DNA of 38,971 nt from JASLBX01 sp036374175 (GTDB lineage Bacteria; Actinomycetota; Actinomycetes; Jiangellales; Jiangellaceae). The stretch is taken from NCBI GenBank assembly GCA_036374175.1, contig DASUUH010000064.1, positions 1 through 38,971 on the forward strand, written 5' to 3'. The translations under genes were made by a program, and so were the position numbers. Under the pieces are notes generated by a model. The model did no database searches and was not told the origin of the DNA. It was given only the letters and a program-made list of their open reading frames with translations. Below are positions 8,846 through 18,586 of this stretch, piece after piece (position 1 is the first letter of the stretch; each line of letters opens with the position of its first letter).

Positions 8846-10792
8846 GTGCCAGACCCGTCCACCTACCGGCCGGCACCGGGCTCGGTTCCGGACGAGCCAG
8901 GTGTCTACCGGTTCAGCGATCCGTCCGGCCGCGTCATCTACGTCGGCAAGGCGAAAAGCCTGCGCTCACGGCTGAACTCGTACTTCGCCGACCTCTCCGC
9001 GCTGCATCCGCGCACTCTGGCCATGGTCACGTCGGCAGCCAAGGTCGAGTGGACCGTCGTACGCACCGAAGTCGAGGCGCTCCAGCTGGAGTACTCGTGG
9101 ATCAAGGAGTTCGATCCCCGGTTCAACGTCCGCTACCGCGACGACAAGTCATATCCGTACCTGGCCATCACGCTCGACGAGGAGTACCCGCGGGCCATGG
9201 TGATGCGCGGTGCGAAGAAACGCGGCGTGCGCTACTTCGGCCCGTACGCGCACGCCTGGGCCATCCGCGAGACGCTGGATCAGCTGCTGCGGGTCTTCCC
9301 GATGCGCAGTTGCTCGAAGGGCGTGTTCCAGCGGGCCCGCAGCAGCGGCCGGCCCTGCCTGCTCGGTTACATCGGCAAATGTGTGGCCCCGTGCGTCGAT
9401 CGGGTCGACGCCGAGCACCACCGCGCGATAGTCGAGGACATGGTGGCGTTCCTGGAGGGGCAGACGGCCACCTACATCAGGCGGCTGGAGAAGGAGATGA
9501 AAGGCGCGGCCGCCGAGCTCGACTTCGAGCGAGCAGCCCGGCTGCGTGACGACATCGCAGCGCTGCGCCGGGCGATGGAAAAGAACGCCGTCGTCCTCGG
9601 CGATGGCACTGATGCCGACGTGATCGCCGTCGCAGAGGACCGGCTCGAGGTGGCCGTCCAGATCTTCTACGTGAGGGGTGGCAGAGTGCGCGGCCAACGA
9701 GGCTGGGTCGCCGACAAGGCCGAGGACGCTCCCACCGGCGAGTTGGTCGAGCGGTTCCTGCTCCAGCTTTACGGCGAGGGCGGCGAAGGTATCCCGCGGG
9801 AGGTTCTCGTCCCAGCCCTTCCGGAAGATCCGGACGAATCCGCGGCACTTCGTGACCTGCTCGCCGACGTGCGCCACGCAAGAGTTGAAATCCGCGTCCC
9901 GCGGCGCGGCGACAAACGGGCGCTACTCGAAACCGTCACCCGCAACGCAGAGCAGGCGCTCAAGTTGCACAAGACCAAACGAGCCAGCGACCTGACCACT
10001 CGCAGCCGGGCCCTGGAGGAGATCCAGGAAGCACTAGGCCTGGAGGAAGGCCCGCTGCGGATCGAGTGCTACGACGTGTCCAACTTGCAGGGCAGCGACG
10101 TCGTCGCATCCATGGTCGTGCTCGAGGACGGGCTGCCCCGCAAGTCCGAGTACCGCCGGTTCGCCATCCGCGGGCTGGACGGGCAGGACGACGTGGCCGC
10201 GATCCGCGAGGTCCTGATCCGCCGATTCCGGCGGCTGGCCGACGAACACGCGCCCGAGGACGCCGCCGGCCCGATTGATCCCGACACCGGCCGCCCGCGC
10301 AAATTCGCCTATGCGCCCGGGCTCGTTGTGGTCGACGGCGGCAAACCGCAGGTCAACGCGGCCCGTCAGGCCATGGACGAGGCTGGCGTCGCCGACATTC
10401 CAGTGGTGGGCCTGGCCAAGCGGCTTGAGGAGGTCTGGCTGCCCGAGCAGGACTATCCCGTGATCATGGCTCGCAGCAGCGAGGGGCTGTACCTGCTCCA
10501 GCGAGTGCGCGACGAAGCTCACCGGTTCGCGATCACATACCACCGGCAACGCCGGTCCAAGTCCATGATCGACAGCCTGCTCGACGGTGTGCCAGGGCTC
10601 GGGCCGGCCCGGCGCAAGGCACTGCTCAACCACTTCGGCTCGGTCAAAAAGCTGCGCGCCGCTACCGACGACGAGATCGCAGCCGTCCCCGGCATCGGGC
10701 CGCAGTTGGCTCGCGCCGTGGTTCAGGCGCTCGCCGAGCGCGACACCGCGCCGGCCATCAACGCCACTACTGGTGAGATCCTCTCCTCGTGA
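8846..10792 (+). CDS. uvrC: UvrABC excinuclease subunit C
   Basis: UvrC makes the 3' and 5' incisions in nucleotide excision repair. The 648-residue protein has the normal domain order. A GIY-YIG nuclease domain (GVY at 19-21, YVGKAK at 32-37) makes the 3' cut. A UVR domain at about 205-245 (AELDFERAARLRDDIAALRR) pairs with UvrB. An RNase H/EndoV-like domain makes the 5' cut; Asp410 in IECYDVSN is a likely metal ligand. Tandem helix-hairpin-helix motifs (VPGLGPARR, VPGIGPQLA) close the protein. The GTG at 8846 is preceded directly by a damage-type promoter. The stop overlaps the rapZ start (GTGA), so damage-induced transcription may run into rapZ-yvcK-whiA. Confidence 0.97.
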   Translation: MPDPSTYRPAPGSVPDEPGVYRFSDPSGRVIYVGKAKSLRSRLNSYFADLSALHPRTLAMVTSAAKVEWTVVRTEVEALQLEYSWIKEFDPRFNVRYRDDKSYPYLAITLDEEYPRAMVMRGAKKRGVRYFGPYAHAWAIRETLDQLLRVFPMRSCSKGVFQRARSSGRPCLLGYIGKCVAPCVDRVDAEHHRAIVEDMVAFLEGQTATYIRRLEKEMKGAAAELDFERAARLRDDIAALRRAMEKNAVVLGDGTDADVIAVAEDRLEVAVQIFYVRGGRVRGQRGWVADKAEDAPTGELVERFLLQLYGEGGEGIPREVLVPALPEDPDESAALRDLLADVRHARVEIRVPRRGDKRALLETVTRNAEQALKLHKTKRASDLTTRSRALEEIQEALGLEEGPLRIECYDVSNLQGSDVVASMVVLEDGLPRKSEYRRFAIRGLDGQDDVAAIREVLIRRFRRLADEHAPEDAAGPIDPDTGRPRKFAYAPGLVVVDGGKPQVNAARQAMDEAGVADIPVVGLAKRLEEVWLPEQDYPVIMARSSEGLYLLQRVRDEAHRFAITYHRQRRSKSMIDSLLDGVPGLGPARRKALLNHFGSVKKLRAATDDEIAAVPGIGPQLARAVVQALAERDTAPAINATTGEILSS

Positions 10793-11649
10793 CCGCCTCG
10801 ACTGAGCTGCTGCTGGTGACCGGCATGTCCGGAGCCGGCAAGTCGGCCACGACCTCTACGCTCGACGACCTCGGCTGGTTCGTGGTCGACAACCTGCCGC
10901 CAACGCTGCTGATGGACTTGATCGATACGGTGGCTGAGCGGGCCGACCCGCGTCGGCTGGCGGTTGTCGTGGACGTACGGGGCGGGGTCTTCTTCGACGA
11001 GCTGCAAGGAGCACTGAGCGAGCTCAAGGGCCGCGGGATCCGCCCCAGCGTGCTGTTCCTGGAGGCCAGCGACGAGGCACTGGTCCGCAGGTTCGAGTCG
11101 GCCCGGCGCCCGCACCCGCTCCAGGGCGAAGGCCGGGTCGTCGAGGCGATCGACCGCGAGCGCGGCCTGCTTGCGGAGTTGCGCGCGGGCGCGGATCTGG
11201 TCATCGACACCTCGCTGCTCAACGTGCACGAGTTCGCGGCGCGGATCCGCACGGCGTTCGGCGAGCAGAAGAAGCCGCTCCGCGCGATCATCGTCTCGTT
11301 CGGTTACAAGTACGGTCTGCCGGTCGACGCCGACCTCGTGGCCGACATGCGCTTTCTGCCCAACCCGCACTGGGTCCCGGACCTGCGGCCGCTGACGGGG
11401 CAGCAGGCAGCCGTGCGCGATTACGTCCTGTCCCAGCCCGGCGCCGCGGAGTTCCTCGACCGGTACGCCGCACTGCTGGGTTCGGTTTTCGACGGTTACC
11501 TTCGCGAAGGCAAGCGGTTCGTCACCGTCGGCGTCGGCTGCACCGGTGGCAAACACCGCAGCGTCGCGATGGGGGAGGCACTCGCTGCGCGGCTGCGCGA
11601 CTTCGGCGTCGAGACTCTGGTGGTCCACCGTGATCTAGGCAGGGAATGA
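10789..11649 (+). CDS. rapZ: RapZ/YvcJ family nucleotide-binding protein
   Basis: The 286-residue P-loop protein carries Walker A GMSGAGKSA at residues 12-20, VDNLPP shortly after, and the family C-terminal signature GCTGGKHRSVAM. Family members bind and hydrolyse ATP/GTP. In E. coli RapZ is an RNA adaptor that delivers the sRNA GlmZ to RNase E; in Gram-positives YvcJ is linked to competence and cell-wall precursor control, and the actinobacterial role is less clear. It sits in the conserved order uvrC-rapZ-yvcK-whiA. The GTG overlaps the uvrC stop (GTGA), so translation is probably coupled. Confidence 0.95.
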   Translation: MTASTELLLVTGMSGAGKSATTSTLDDLGWFVVDNLPPTLLMDLIDTVAERADPRRLAVVVDVRGGVFFDELQGALSELKGRGIRPSVLFLEASDEALVRRFESARRPHPLQGEGRVVEAIDRERGLLAELRAGADLVIDTSLLNVHEFAARIRTAFGEQKKPLRAIIVSFGYKYGLPVDADLVADMRFLPNPHWVPDLRPLTGQQAAVRDYVLSQPGAAEFLDRYAALLGSVFDGYLREGKRFVTVGVGCTGGKHRSVAMGEALAARLRDFGVETLVVHRDLGRE

Positions 11650-11656
11650 TCGAGTC

Positions 11657-12670
11657 GTGGATGGCATGGCGCGGCTTGCCGGGCCGAAGGTGGTGGCGTT
11701 CGGAGGCGGTCACGGGTTGGCCGCGTCGCTGTCGGCTCTGCGCCGGATCAGTGGCCGGCTGACCGCGGTCGTCACCGTCGCCGACGACGGTGGATCGAGT
11801 GGGCGGTTGCGCCGGGAACTCGGCGTCCTGCCGCCCGGTGATCTGCGGATGGCGTTGGCGGCGCTCTGCGGCGACGATGAGTGGGGACGGACGTGGGCCC
11901 GCGTGTTGCAGCACCGCTTCCAGAGCAGTGGCGAGTTGCACAACCACTCGGCGGGCAACCTGCTGATCGTTGCATTGTGGGAGATGCTCGGCGGCATCGG
12001 TGATCGCGACGGAACCGAACTCGGCCACTGGGTTCAGGGACTCGACTGGGTGGGCAGGCTGCTCGGCGCGCAGGGCAGGGTGTTGCCGATGTGCGCGGTT
12101 CCGCTCGACATCGAGGCGCTCGTTGCCGGGCCGCGCGATTCGGATGGCGGGCGCGAGGTCACGACCGTCCACGGTCAGCATGCGGTGGCGACCACCGGCC
12201 ACGTGGTTACCGTCCGGCTGCTCCCGGAGAACCCGCCGGCGTGCCCGGAGGCGCTGGAAGCCATCGCCGATGCCGAGTACCTGGTGTTCGGTCCGGGATC
12301 ATGGTTCAGCAGCGTCATCCCACACCTGCTGGTGCCGGAGTTGCGGCGGGCGGTGATTGCCAGCCCGGCTCGCAAGATCGTGGCGCTCAACCTGTCCGCT
12401 GAGGGTGGCGAGACGGAGGGGTTCACGCCCGAGATGCACCTTGAGGTGCTGGCCACCTACGCCCCCGACCTGCAGATCGACGTCGTCGTCGCGGACCGCG
12501 GCTCGGTGCCGGACTCCTCGTTGCTCCGCCGGGTCGCCGCTGAGTTGGGAGCCCGGTTGCTGATCAGCGACGTGGCGATGGCAGACGGGACGCCGAGACA
12601 TCACCCGGAGCGGCTCGCCCAGGCGTACGCGGAGGCCTTCGGACATGGCAGTATCAACGCATGGCCATGA
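11657..12670 (+). CDS. yvcK: YvcK/CofD-like family protein (gluconeogenesis/cell wall factor)
   Basis: The 337-residue product shows the YvcK fold: GGGHGLAASL near the N-terminus, VTVADDGGSSGRLRRELG, PPGDLRMALAAL, NHSAGNLL, and FGPGSWFSSVIPHLL in the C-terminal half. YvcK-type proteins bind UDP-sugars and help balance carbon flow to peptidoglycan (CuvA in mycobacteria), and they are related to the F420 enzyme CofD. The GTG at 11657 is 8 bases after the rapZ stop with AGGGA upstream; an ATG at 11666 is a weaker alternative. The end overlaps the whiA start by 10 bases. Confidence 0.93.
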   Translation: MDGMARLAGPKVVAFGGGHGLAASLSALRRISGRLTAVVTVADDGGSSGRLRRELGVLPPGDLRMALAALCGDDEWGRTWARVLQHRFQSSGELHNHSAGNLLIVALWEMLGGIGDRDGTELGHWVQGLDWVGRLLGAQGRVLPMCAVPLDIEALVAGPRDSDGGREVTTVHGQHAVATTGHVVTVRLLPENPPACPEALEAIADAEYLVFGPGSWFSSVIPHLLVPELRRAVIASPARKIVALNLSAEGGETEGFTPEMHLEVLATYAPDLQIDVVVADRGSVPDSSLLRRVAAELGARLLISDVAMADGTPRHHPERLAQAYAEAFGHGSINAWP

Positions 12671-13638
12671 CTGCTTCCGTCAAGGATGAGCTGGCCCGCC
12701 TCGAAGTCACCAAGCCGTGCTGCCGCAAGGCGGAGGTGGCCTCGATGCTCAGGTTCGGGGGTGCCCTGCACATCGTCAACGGCCGCATCGTCGTCGAGGC
12801 CGAACTCGACACCGGGGTGGCCGCGCGGCGGCTTCGGCGTGACATCGCCGAAGTGTTCGGACACACGAGCGAGCTGGGCGTCGTCTCGCCGGGCGGGCTC
12901 CGTAAGACCAGCCACTACCTGGTTCGGGTCGCGCGCGACGGCGAGGCCCTGGCCCGCCAGACTGGATTGATCGACGGCAATGGCCGGCCGATCCGTGGGC
13001 TCCCTCCGCACGTCGTCTCGGGCGCTGCGTGTGATGCCGAGGCCGCGTGGCGGGGTGCCTTCCTGGCCCACGGGTCACTGACCGAGCCGGGCCGTTCGTC
13101 CGCGATCGAGGTCACCTGCCCGGGGCCGGAGGCCGCGTTGGCGCTCGTCGGCGCCGCACGGCGGCTGAAGATCTCGGCCAAGGCACGAGACGTCCGCGGG
13201 GTGGATCGAGTGGTGATCCGCGACGGCGATGCGATCGGTGCACTGCTCATCCGCCTCGGAGCGCACGACAGCGTGCTTGCGTGGGAGGAGCGCCGGATGC
13301 GGCGCGAGGTCAAGGCCACCGCCAACCGGCTCGCCAACTTCGACGACGCCAACCTGCGCCGGTCGGCTCGGGCCGCGGTGGCCGCTGGGGCCCGCGTCCA
13401 GCGAGCGCTCGAAATCCTCGGTGACGACGTGCCAGATCATCTCCGGGCCGCCGGCTTGCTGCGCCTGGAGCACAAGCAGGCCAGCCTCGAGGAACTGGGG
13501 GCGTTGGCCGACCCGCCGATGACGAAGGACGCCATCGCCGGTCGCATCCGCCGGCTGCTGGCGATGGCCGATCGCCGGGCGTCCGAGGAAGGTATCCCGG
13601 GCACCGAAGACGAGCTGACACCGGACATGCTCGCGTAG
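12661..13638 (+). CDS. whiA: WhiA-family DNA-binding regulator
   Basis: WhiA joins an N-terminal LAGLIDADG homing-endonuclease-like domain (lacking catalytic activity) to a C-terminal helix-turn-helix. In Streptomyces it acts with WhiB to turn on sporulation septation genes; in other Gram-positives it affects division and chromosome segregation. The 325-residue protein starts MAMTASVKDEL and has the conserved KPCCRKAEVASMLRF region (residues 19-33), FDDANLRRSARAAV, and a C-terminal helix-turn-helix near residues 270-305 (LEELGALADPPMTKDAIAG). The ATG at 12661 keeps the usual family N-terminus and lies inside the yvcK end; an ATG at 12667 is the other candidate. Confidence 0.96.
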   Translation: MAMTASVKDELARLEVTKPCCRKAEVASMLRFGGALHIVNGRIVVEAELDTGVAARRLRRDIAEVFGHTSELGVVSPGGLRKTSHYLVRVARDGEALARQTGLIDGNGRPIRGLPPHVVSGAACDAEAAWRGAFLAHGSLTEPGRSSAIEVTCPGPEAALALVGAARRLKISAKARDVRGVDRVVIRDGDAIGALLIRLGAHDSVLAWEERRMRREVKATANRLANFDDANLRRSARAAVAAGARVQRALEILGDDVPDHLRAAGLLRLEHKQASLEELGALADPPMTKDAIAGRIRRLLAMADRRASEEGIPGTEDELTPDMLA

Positions 13639-13656
13639 CCCCGGCGCCCCTTGTCT

Positions 13657-13721
13657 GCGTTGATCATGGGCGTTTCGTGGTACTTGCCGCCGCGCAACCA
13701 CGAACGGCCCGTGATCAACGC
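13657..13721. terminator. Long imperfect palindrome after whiA
   Basis: The arms at 13657-13681 and 13697-13721 match at 22 of 25 positions, separated by 15 bases. The left arm starts GCGTTGATCA and the right ends TGATCAACGC. It begins 19 bases after the whiA stop and ends well before the gap start, so it probably terminates the uvrC-whiA transcript. It shares the TGATCA-bearing arm theme with the 58-base repeats but not their sequence, so it may be another member of a dispersed palindrome group. Confidence 0.55.
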
Positions 13722-13764
13722 CAAGTGGACGGGAGCAGCGGCGTAGAAACCCGGACCGGGGGCA

Positions 13765-13792
13765 TGTAACACCCCTGAAACGGCGATAGTGT
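13765..13792 (+). promoter_or_regulatory. Candidate promoter of the gap-pgk-tpiA operon
   Basis: TGTAAC at 13765-13770 and TAGTGT at 13787-13792 are 16 bases apart and sit about 70 bases before gap. The -10 box is good and the -35 is weak. Just downstream, GGTTGGCGG (13797-13805) can pair with CCGCCGAACC (13830-13839) with one bulged base, forming a hairpin near the 5' end of the predicted leader. Confidence 0.35.
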
Positions 13793-13864
13793 GTTGGGTT
13801 GGCGGGTCACCACGATGGGGTGGGAAATACCGCCGAACCCCATGAGTGAGGAGTCTGATTCCGC

Positions 13865-14871
<1,007 letters not shown>

Positions 14872-14872
<1 letters not shown>

Positions 14873-16065
14873 TGCGGACGATCGACAATCTGGGAGACCT
14901 GCGCGGTAAGCGGGTACTGGTCCGCTCGGACCTCAACGTGCCACTGGACAGCGACCGCGTCACCGACGAAGGCCGCATCAAGGCCAGCCTGGCGACTTTG
15001 GAGCGGCTGGCCGATGCGGGGGCTCGGGTCATCGTCACGGCCCACCTGGGCCGGCCGAAGGGCCAGCCAGACCCGAAGTACTCGCTGCGGCCGGTCTATC
15101 AGCGGCTGGCCGAGCTGCTGCCAGGCCGCGAGGTCCGGTTTGCCGAGGACACGGTCGGGGCCAGTGCGCGCGAGACGGTCGACAGCCTGCCCGAGGGCGG
15201 CATCGCGGTGCTCGAGAACCTGCGGTTCGACGCTCGCGAGACGTCCAAGGACGACGCCGAGCGGGGTGCGTTCGCCGACGAGCTTGCTGAGCTGGCCGAC
15301 GTCTACGTCTCGGACGGGTTCGGCGTGGTACACCGCAAGCAGGCCAGCGTCTACGACGTCGCGCAGCGGCTACCGCATGCCGCGGGCGGTCTGGTGCTAG
15401 CAGAGGTCGAGGCGTTCGCGAAGGTGCTCGGTGAGCCGGACCGGCCCTACGTCGTCGTGCTCGGCGGCTCGAAGGTGTCGGACAAGCTGGGCGTGATCGA
15501 CAACTTGCTGGGCAAAGTTGATCGGCTGCTGATCGGCGGCGGCATGTGCTTCACCTTCCTCAAGGCCCAGGGTTACGAGGTCGGCGGGTCGCTGCTGGAG
15601 GCCGATCAGCTCGACACCGTTCGCGGGTTCCTCGACCGGGCAGACCGGGTCGGGGTGGAGCTCGAGCTGCCGGTGGACATCGTGGTAGCGGCCGATATCG
15701 CCGAGGACGCTCAGACCTCTGTGGTCGCGGCGTCGGCTATTCCGGCGGACATGAAGGGCCTGGACATCGGCCCCCAGACGATCGAGTTGTTCCGTCGCAA
15801 GCTGGCCGACGCCAAGACCGTCGTCTGGAACGGGCCGATGGGCGTGTTCGAGGTTGCTCCCTTCGCCGCGGGTACGCGCGAGGTCGCGGGCGCCATCGCC
15901 GAGGTGGACGGGCTCACCGTGGTGGGCGGCGGCGACTCCGCCGCAGCGGTGCGCCAACTGGGCCTGGACGAATCGGCGTTCACGCACATCTCGACCGGCG
16001 GCGGGGCGAGCCTTGAACTGCTCGAAGGCAAGACGCTGCCCGGCCTGGCCGTACTGGAGGAGTAG
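14872..16065 (+). CDS. pgk: Phosphoglycerate kinase
   Basis: Phosphoglycerate kinase transfers phosphate from 1,3-bisphosphoglycerate to ADP. The 397-residue product has the expected length. The substrate loop VRSDLNVPLD is at about residues 16-25, AHLGRPKG at about 58-65, the nucleotide-binding VLGGSKVSDK in mid-protein, and GPMGVFE and GGGDSAAAV near the C-terminus. The ATG at 14872 overlaps the gap stop by one base (TGATG); a GTG three bases earlier is possible, and the open frame also continues upstream inside gap, but that part is not expected to be translated. The stop overlaps the tpiA start by one base. Confidence 0.98.
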
Positions 16066-16856
16066 TGGCACAGCCCGCCCGCCGGCCGCTGATGGCCGGC
16101 AACTGGAAGATGAATCTCAACCACCTCGAGGCCATCGCGCTGGTTCAGAAGCTGGCCTTCACGCTGGACGAGACGGATCTGGAGAAGGTCGAGGTGGCCG
16201 TGCTACCGCCGTACACCGACATCAGATCGGTGCAGACACTGACCGACGGCGACAAGTTAGCGCTCAGCTACGGTGCGCAGGACCTGTCCGTGCACGACTC
16301 CGGCGCCTACACCGGTGATATCTCCGGCGCGATGCTGGCCAAGCTCGGTTGCACCTACGTGATCGTGGGGCACTCGGAGCGGCGGCAGTACCACGCCGAG
16401 GACGACGCGCTCGTGGCGGCGAAGGTGAAGGCGGCGTTCCGGCACGGGCTGGTGCCGATCCTGTGCATAGGCGAGGGGCTCGACGTACGCCAGCACGGCA
16501 ACCACGTGGAATACACCCTTGCCCAGCTCGATGCGGCAGTCGCCGACGTGGGAGCCGAACAGGCCAAAGACGTGGTGATCGCCTACGAGCCGGTGTGGGC
16601 CATCGGGACCGGCGAGGTTGCCACGCCCGAGGACGCCCAGGAGGTGTGCTCGGCCATCCGAGGGCGGCTGGCCGAGCTCTACTCCCCGGAGCTGGCGGAC
16701 CGGGTGCGGATCCTGTACGGCGGCTCGGTCAAGGCGGCCAACATCGCGCCGATCATGGACCAGGCGGATGTCGACGGCGCGTTGGTCGGTGGGGCAAGCC
16801 TCGACGCGGATGAGTTCTCGTCGATCTGCCGTTACCACCGGCACCTGCCGCGCTGA
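16065..16856 (+). CDS. tpiA: Triose-phosphate isomerase
   Basis: It interconverts dihydroxyacetone phosphate and glyceraldehyde-3-phosphate. The 263-residue TIM-barrel protein has the substrate residues Asn13 and Lys15 in NWKMN, the electrophilic His103 in VGHSERR, the catalytic base Glu175 in AYEPVWAIGTG (which includes the mobile loop), and the phosphate-binding ILYGGSVK and LVGGASLD. The GTG overlaps the pgk stop (TAGTG) with GGAGG 4-8 bases before it. It is the last gene of the unit; a palindromic repeat 87 bases later probably ends the transcript. Confidence 0.98.
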   Translation: MAQPARRPLMAGNWKMNLNHLEAIALVQKLAFTLDETDLEKVEVAVLPPYTDIRSVQTLTDGDKLALSYGAQDLSVHDSGAYTGDISGAMLAKLGCTYVIVGHSERRQYHAEDDALVAAKVKAAFRHGLVPILCIGEGLDVRQHGNHVEYTLAQLDAAVADVGAEQAKDVVIAYEPVWAIGTGEVATPEDAQEVCSAIRGRLAELYSPELADRVRILYGGSVKAANIAPIMDQADVDGALVGGASLDADEFSSICRYHRHLPR

Positions 16857-16935
16857 TCGCGGTGGGAGGGCTCAGCGGAGTTGCCAATTAACCCCGTTGG
16901 CCCGCTTTGTCCAGCTCAGCGACGATGATCGAACT

Positions 16936-17007
16936 GCTGGTCGATGATCAAACTCTCGTGATCAAGGCGAATCAGGTGATTTGCTGCGAGTTTGATCATC
17001 AACCAGC
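16936..17007. repeat. Palindromic repeat, copy 2, between convergent genes
   Basis: The arms at 16936-16954 and 16989-17007 are complementary over 19 positions with one mismatch. The inner 58 bases (16943-17000) match copy 1 at 2518-2575 in arm sequence and in interior length (31 bases). The right arm overlaps the stop codon of the minus-strand AbiEi-like gene, and the element follows tpiA, so it can serve as a two-way terminator for these convergent genes. Confidence 0.65.
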
Positions 17008-18117
17008 ATCAGGGTTATTGACGTCGCCGTCTGACCACATGTCGTCCTCCAAACCGTGGCGCCAGCCAGCCGGTAGCACCAGCCGAAGTGGTTCCGGTGA
17101 CGGCCAGTCCTCGTCCTTGGGCTCGACCGGCCCTACACCGGGCACGTCTTTCCACCACCGGATCGGCTCGCCAGCAGGGTTGTCCCGCAATAATGCGGAG
17201 AACCTCCCAGCCAGCGCTGTCCGGTCGCCGTAAACGTCGGGCGCCGAGTACCGAACGAAGTCGAGCCCAAGGCGCCGCAGCCAGAACTCGCGTTCGTTCT
17301 GCGCCCGAACGATCTCGGCCGCATCACTTCGGTTGTTGTACTTGATGGCGCCATCGGCCTCACTCGCGGCCCGATGGTATGGCCACAGGCCGTCCACCCG
17401 CCGTTCGGGACCGTCGCGACCGACCCAGGCATTGGAGACCGGCATCGGTAGATCGAATTCAATGCACGTGAACCGGCCGAGTGTTTCGAGCGGGCTCTCT
17501 GAGTTCGGGTCGGCGTGCTCGGCCACCCAGCGAGACCGGTGTGCGGCCGGCCAGCCCGCCATGCAGCCGGCGACCGCCGATAGATCTCCACCATTGCGCG
17601 CCACGTGGTCCGCGACCACAAGAGCATGGTGTAACGGGGCCCGCCGGGCCAGGTCGACGGCCGTCCAGGATTGGCTCATCAGCCCGTACCGGTTTGACCC
17701 GTACAGATGCTCCGGCGATAGTTCGGCGACGAGAATTCGTCCGTACGCGGTGCGTGAAGGGCCACGGCCGGGCGCGCTGGGGCGAACGACGGTCGGCAAT
17801 GCAGGCGGCAGACCCACGGTAGGCAGTCGCCAGCAAACGGCGGACGACCAGCCGACCAGGTAGGCGTCGGAGCCGCAGGAGATGGCGAACGCCCGGGCTT
17901 TCTCCCTATGCAGCGCCCAGTCGTCCAACCGCTTGATCCGAGCTGCATCGACGTAGCAGCCGTGAGAGAACTGAGTCAGCAGACCGGCATCGACCAACCG
18001 ACGGAGCCGTCCCACATGCACACCGGCCTGCCGCGCCTCCGCGGTGGTGATCAGCCCGTAGTTACGCACGAGCAGATCCACGACATCCTGGGGGAGTTTG
18101 GTCAGCTTGATGCTCAT
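16999..18117 (-). CDS. AbiEi-type winged-helix plus Vsr/DUF559-like nuclease domain protein
   Basis: The 372-residue protein has two parts. Residues 6-60 resemble the AbiEi antitoxin N-terminal domain (YGLITTAEARQAGV, then RRLVDAGLLTQFSHGCYV), a winged helix that binds DNA. Residues about 208-290 resemble the Vsr/DUF559 PD-(D/E)XK fold: SPLETLGR, then RVDGLWP, ASEADGAIKY with the E-x-D-G-x-x-K arrangement, and LRRLGLDFVRY. Asp in RVD, Glu and Lys in EADGAIKY are likely active-site residues. Such two-domain proteins are common and often many per genome in actinobacteria; their role is not established. No AbiEii-like toxin gene is next to it, so it is not shown to be a toxin-antitoxin system. 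It sits alone, convergent with tpiA and divergent from secG. Confidence 0.82.
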   Translation of the reverse strand: MSIKLTKLPQDVVDLLVRNYGLITTAEARQAGVHVGRLRRLVDAGLLTQFSHGCYVDAARIKRLDDWALHREKARAFAISCGSDAYLVGWSSAVCWRLPTVGLPPALPTVVRPSAPGRGPSRTAYGRILVAELSPEHLYGSNRYGLMSQSWTAVDLARRAPLHHALVVADHVARNGGDLSAVAGCMAGWPAAHRSRWVAEHADPNSESPLETLGRFTCIEFDLPMPVSNAWVGRDGPERRVDGLWPYHRAASEADGAIKYNNRSDAAEIVRAQNEREFWLRRLGLDFVRYSAPDVYGDRTALAGRFSALLRDNPAGEPIRWWKDVPGVGPVEPKDEDWPSPEPLRLVLPAGWRHGLEDDMWSDGDVNNPDAG

Positions 18118-18326
18118 AGCCGATGAGCCTGGTCGGAATCGGCTGCGCGATCACACGTCGTCGCCGAAGTTGTGGATAACCGGGCCCTGGACGCCTAGGT
18201 GTGGATGGCGGCGCCGCACCGAGAAGCGCCGGTGGGAGGGTCGTTTCCATCCACCGCCAGGTTCGGCGTAGGCTTGGCTCTGCCCGTGCCGGCTACCCCG
18301 GCCGACCGGAAGGATTAAGCAGTACC

Positions 18327-18554
18327 GTGAAGCTTCTGTTCTCGATCTTGCTGATCATCACCAGCCTGGTGCTCATTCTGCTCGTGCTGTTGCACAAGGG
18401 CAAAGGCGGTGGCCTGTCCGACATGTTCGGTGGGGGAATGTCGTCGTCCTTGGGGGGGTCGACAGTTGCCGAGCGGAACCTCGATCGCTTGACCGTCGCC
18501 ATCGGCATCGTCTGGGGGGCCAGCATCATCGGTCTGGGGTTGATCGGCTTCTAA
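18327..18554 (+). CDS. secG: Preprotein translocase subunit SecG
   Basis: SecG is the small auxiliary subunit of the SecYEG protein-export channel. The 75-residue product has two membrane helices (about residues 3-23 and 53-74) joined by the typical Gly/Ser-rich loop HKGKGGGLSDMFGGG and the conserved STVAERNLDRLT motif. I chose the GTG at 18327 because it gives the normal SecG N-terminus (VKLLFSIL) and length; GGAAGGA lies about 12 bases before it, a slightly long spacing. The open frame runs further upstream, but that part has no SecG similarity. Its place after tpiA is the usual actinobacterial order, here with the AbiEi-like gene inserted. Confidence 0.93.
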   Translation: MKLLFSILLIITSLVLILLVLLHKGKGGGLSDMFGGGMSSSLGGSTVAERNLDRLTVAIGIVWGASIIGLGLIGF

Positions 18555-18586
18555 TCGGTCCATCACCGCGATAGGGAGTACGACCT

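Noticed and set aside
16999..18117. Complete type IV toxin-antitoxin system
   Set aside because: Only an AbiEi-like domain is present; no AbiEii toxin gene lies on either side, and the second domain looks like a nuclease fused in the same protein.
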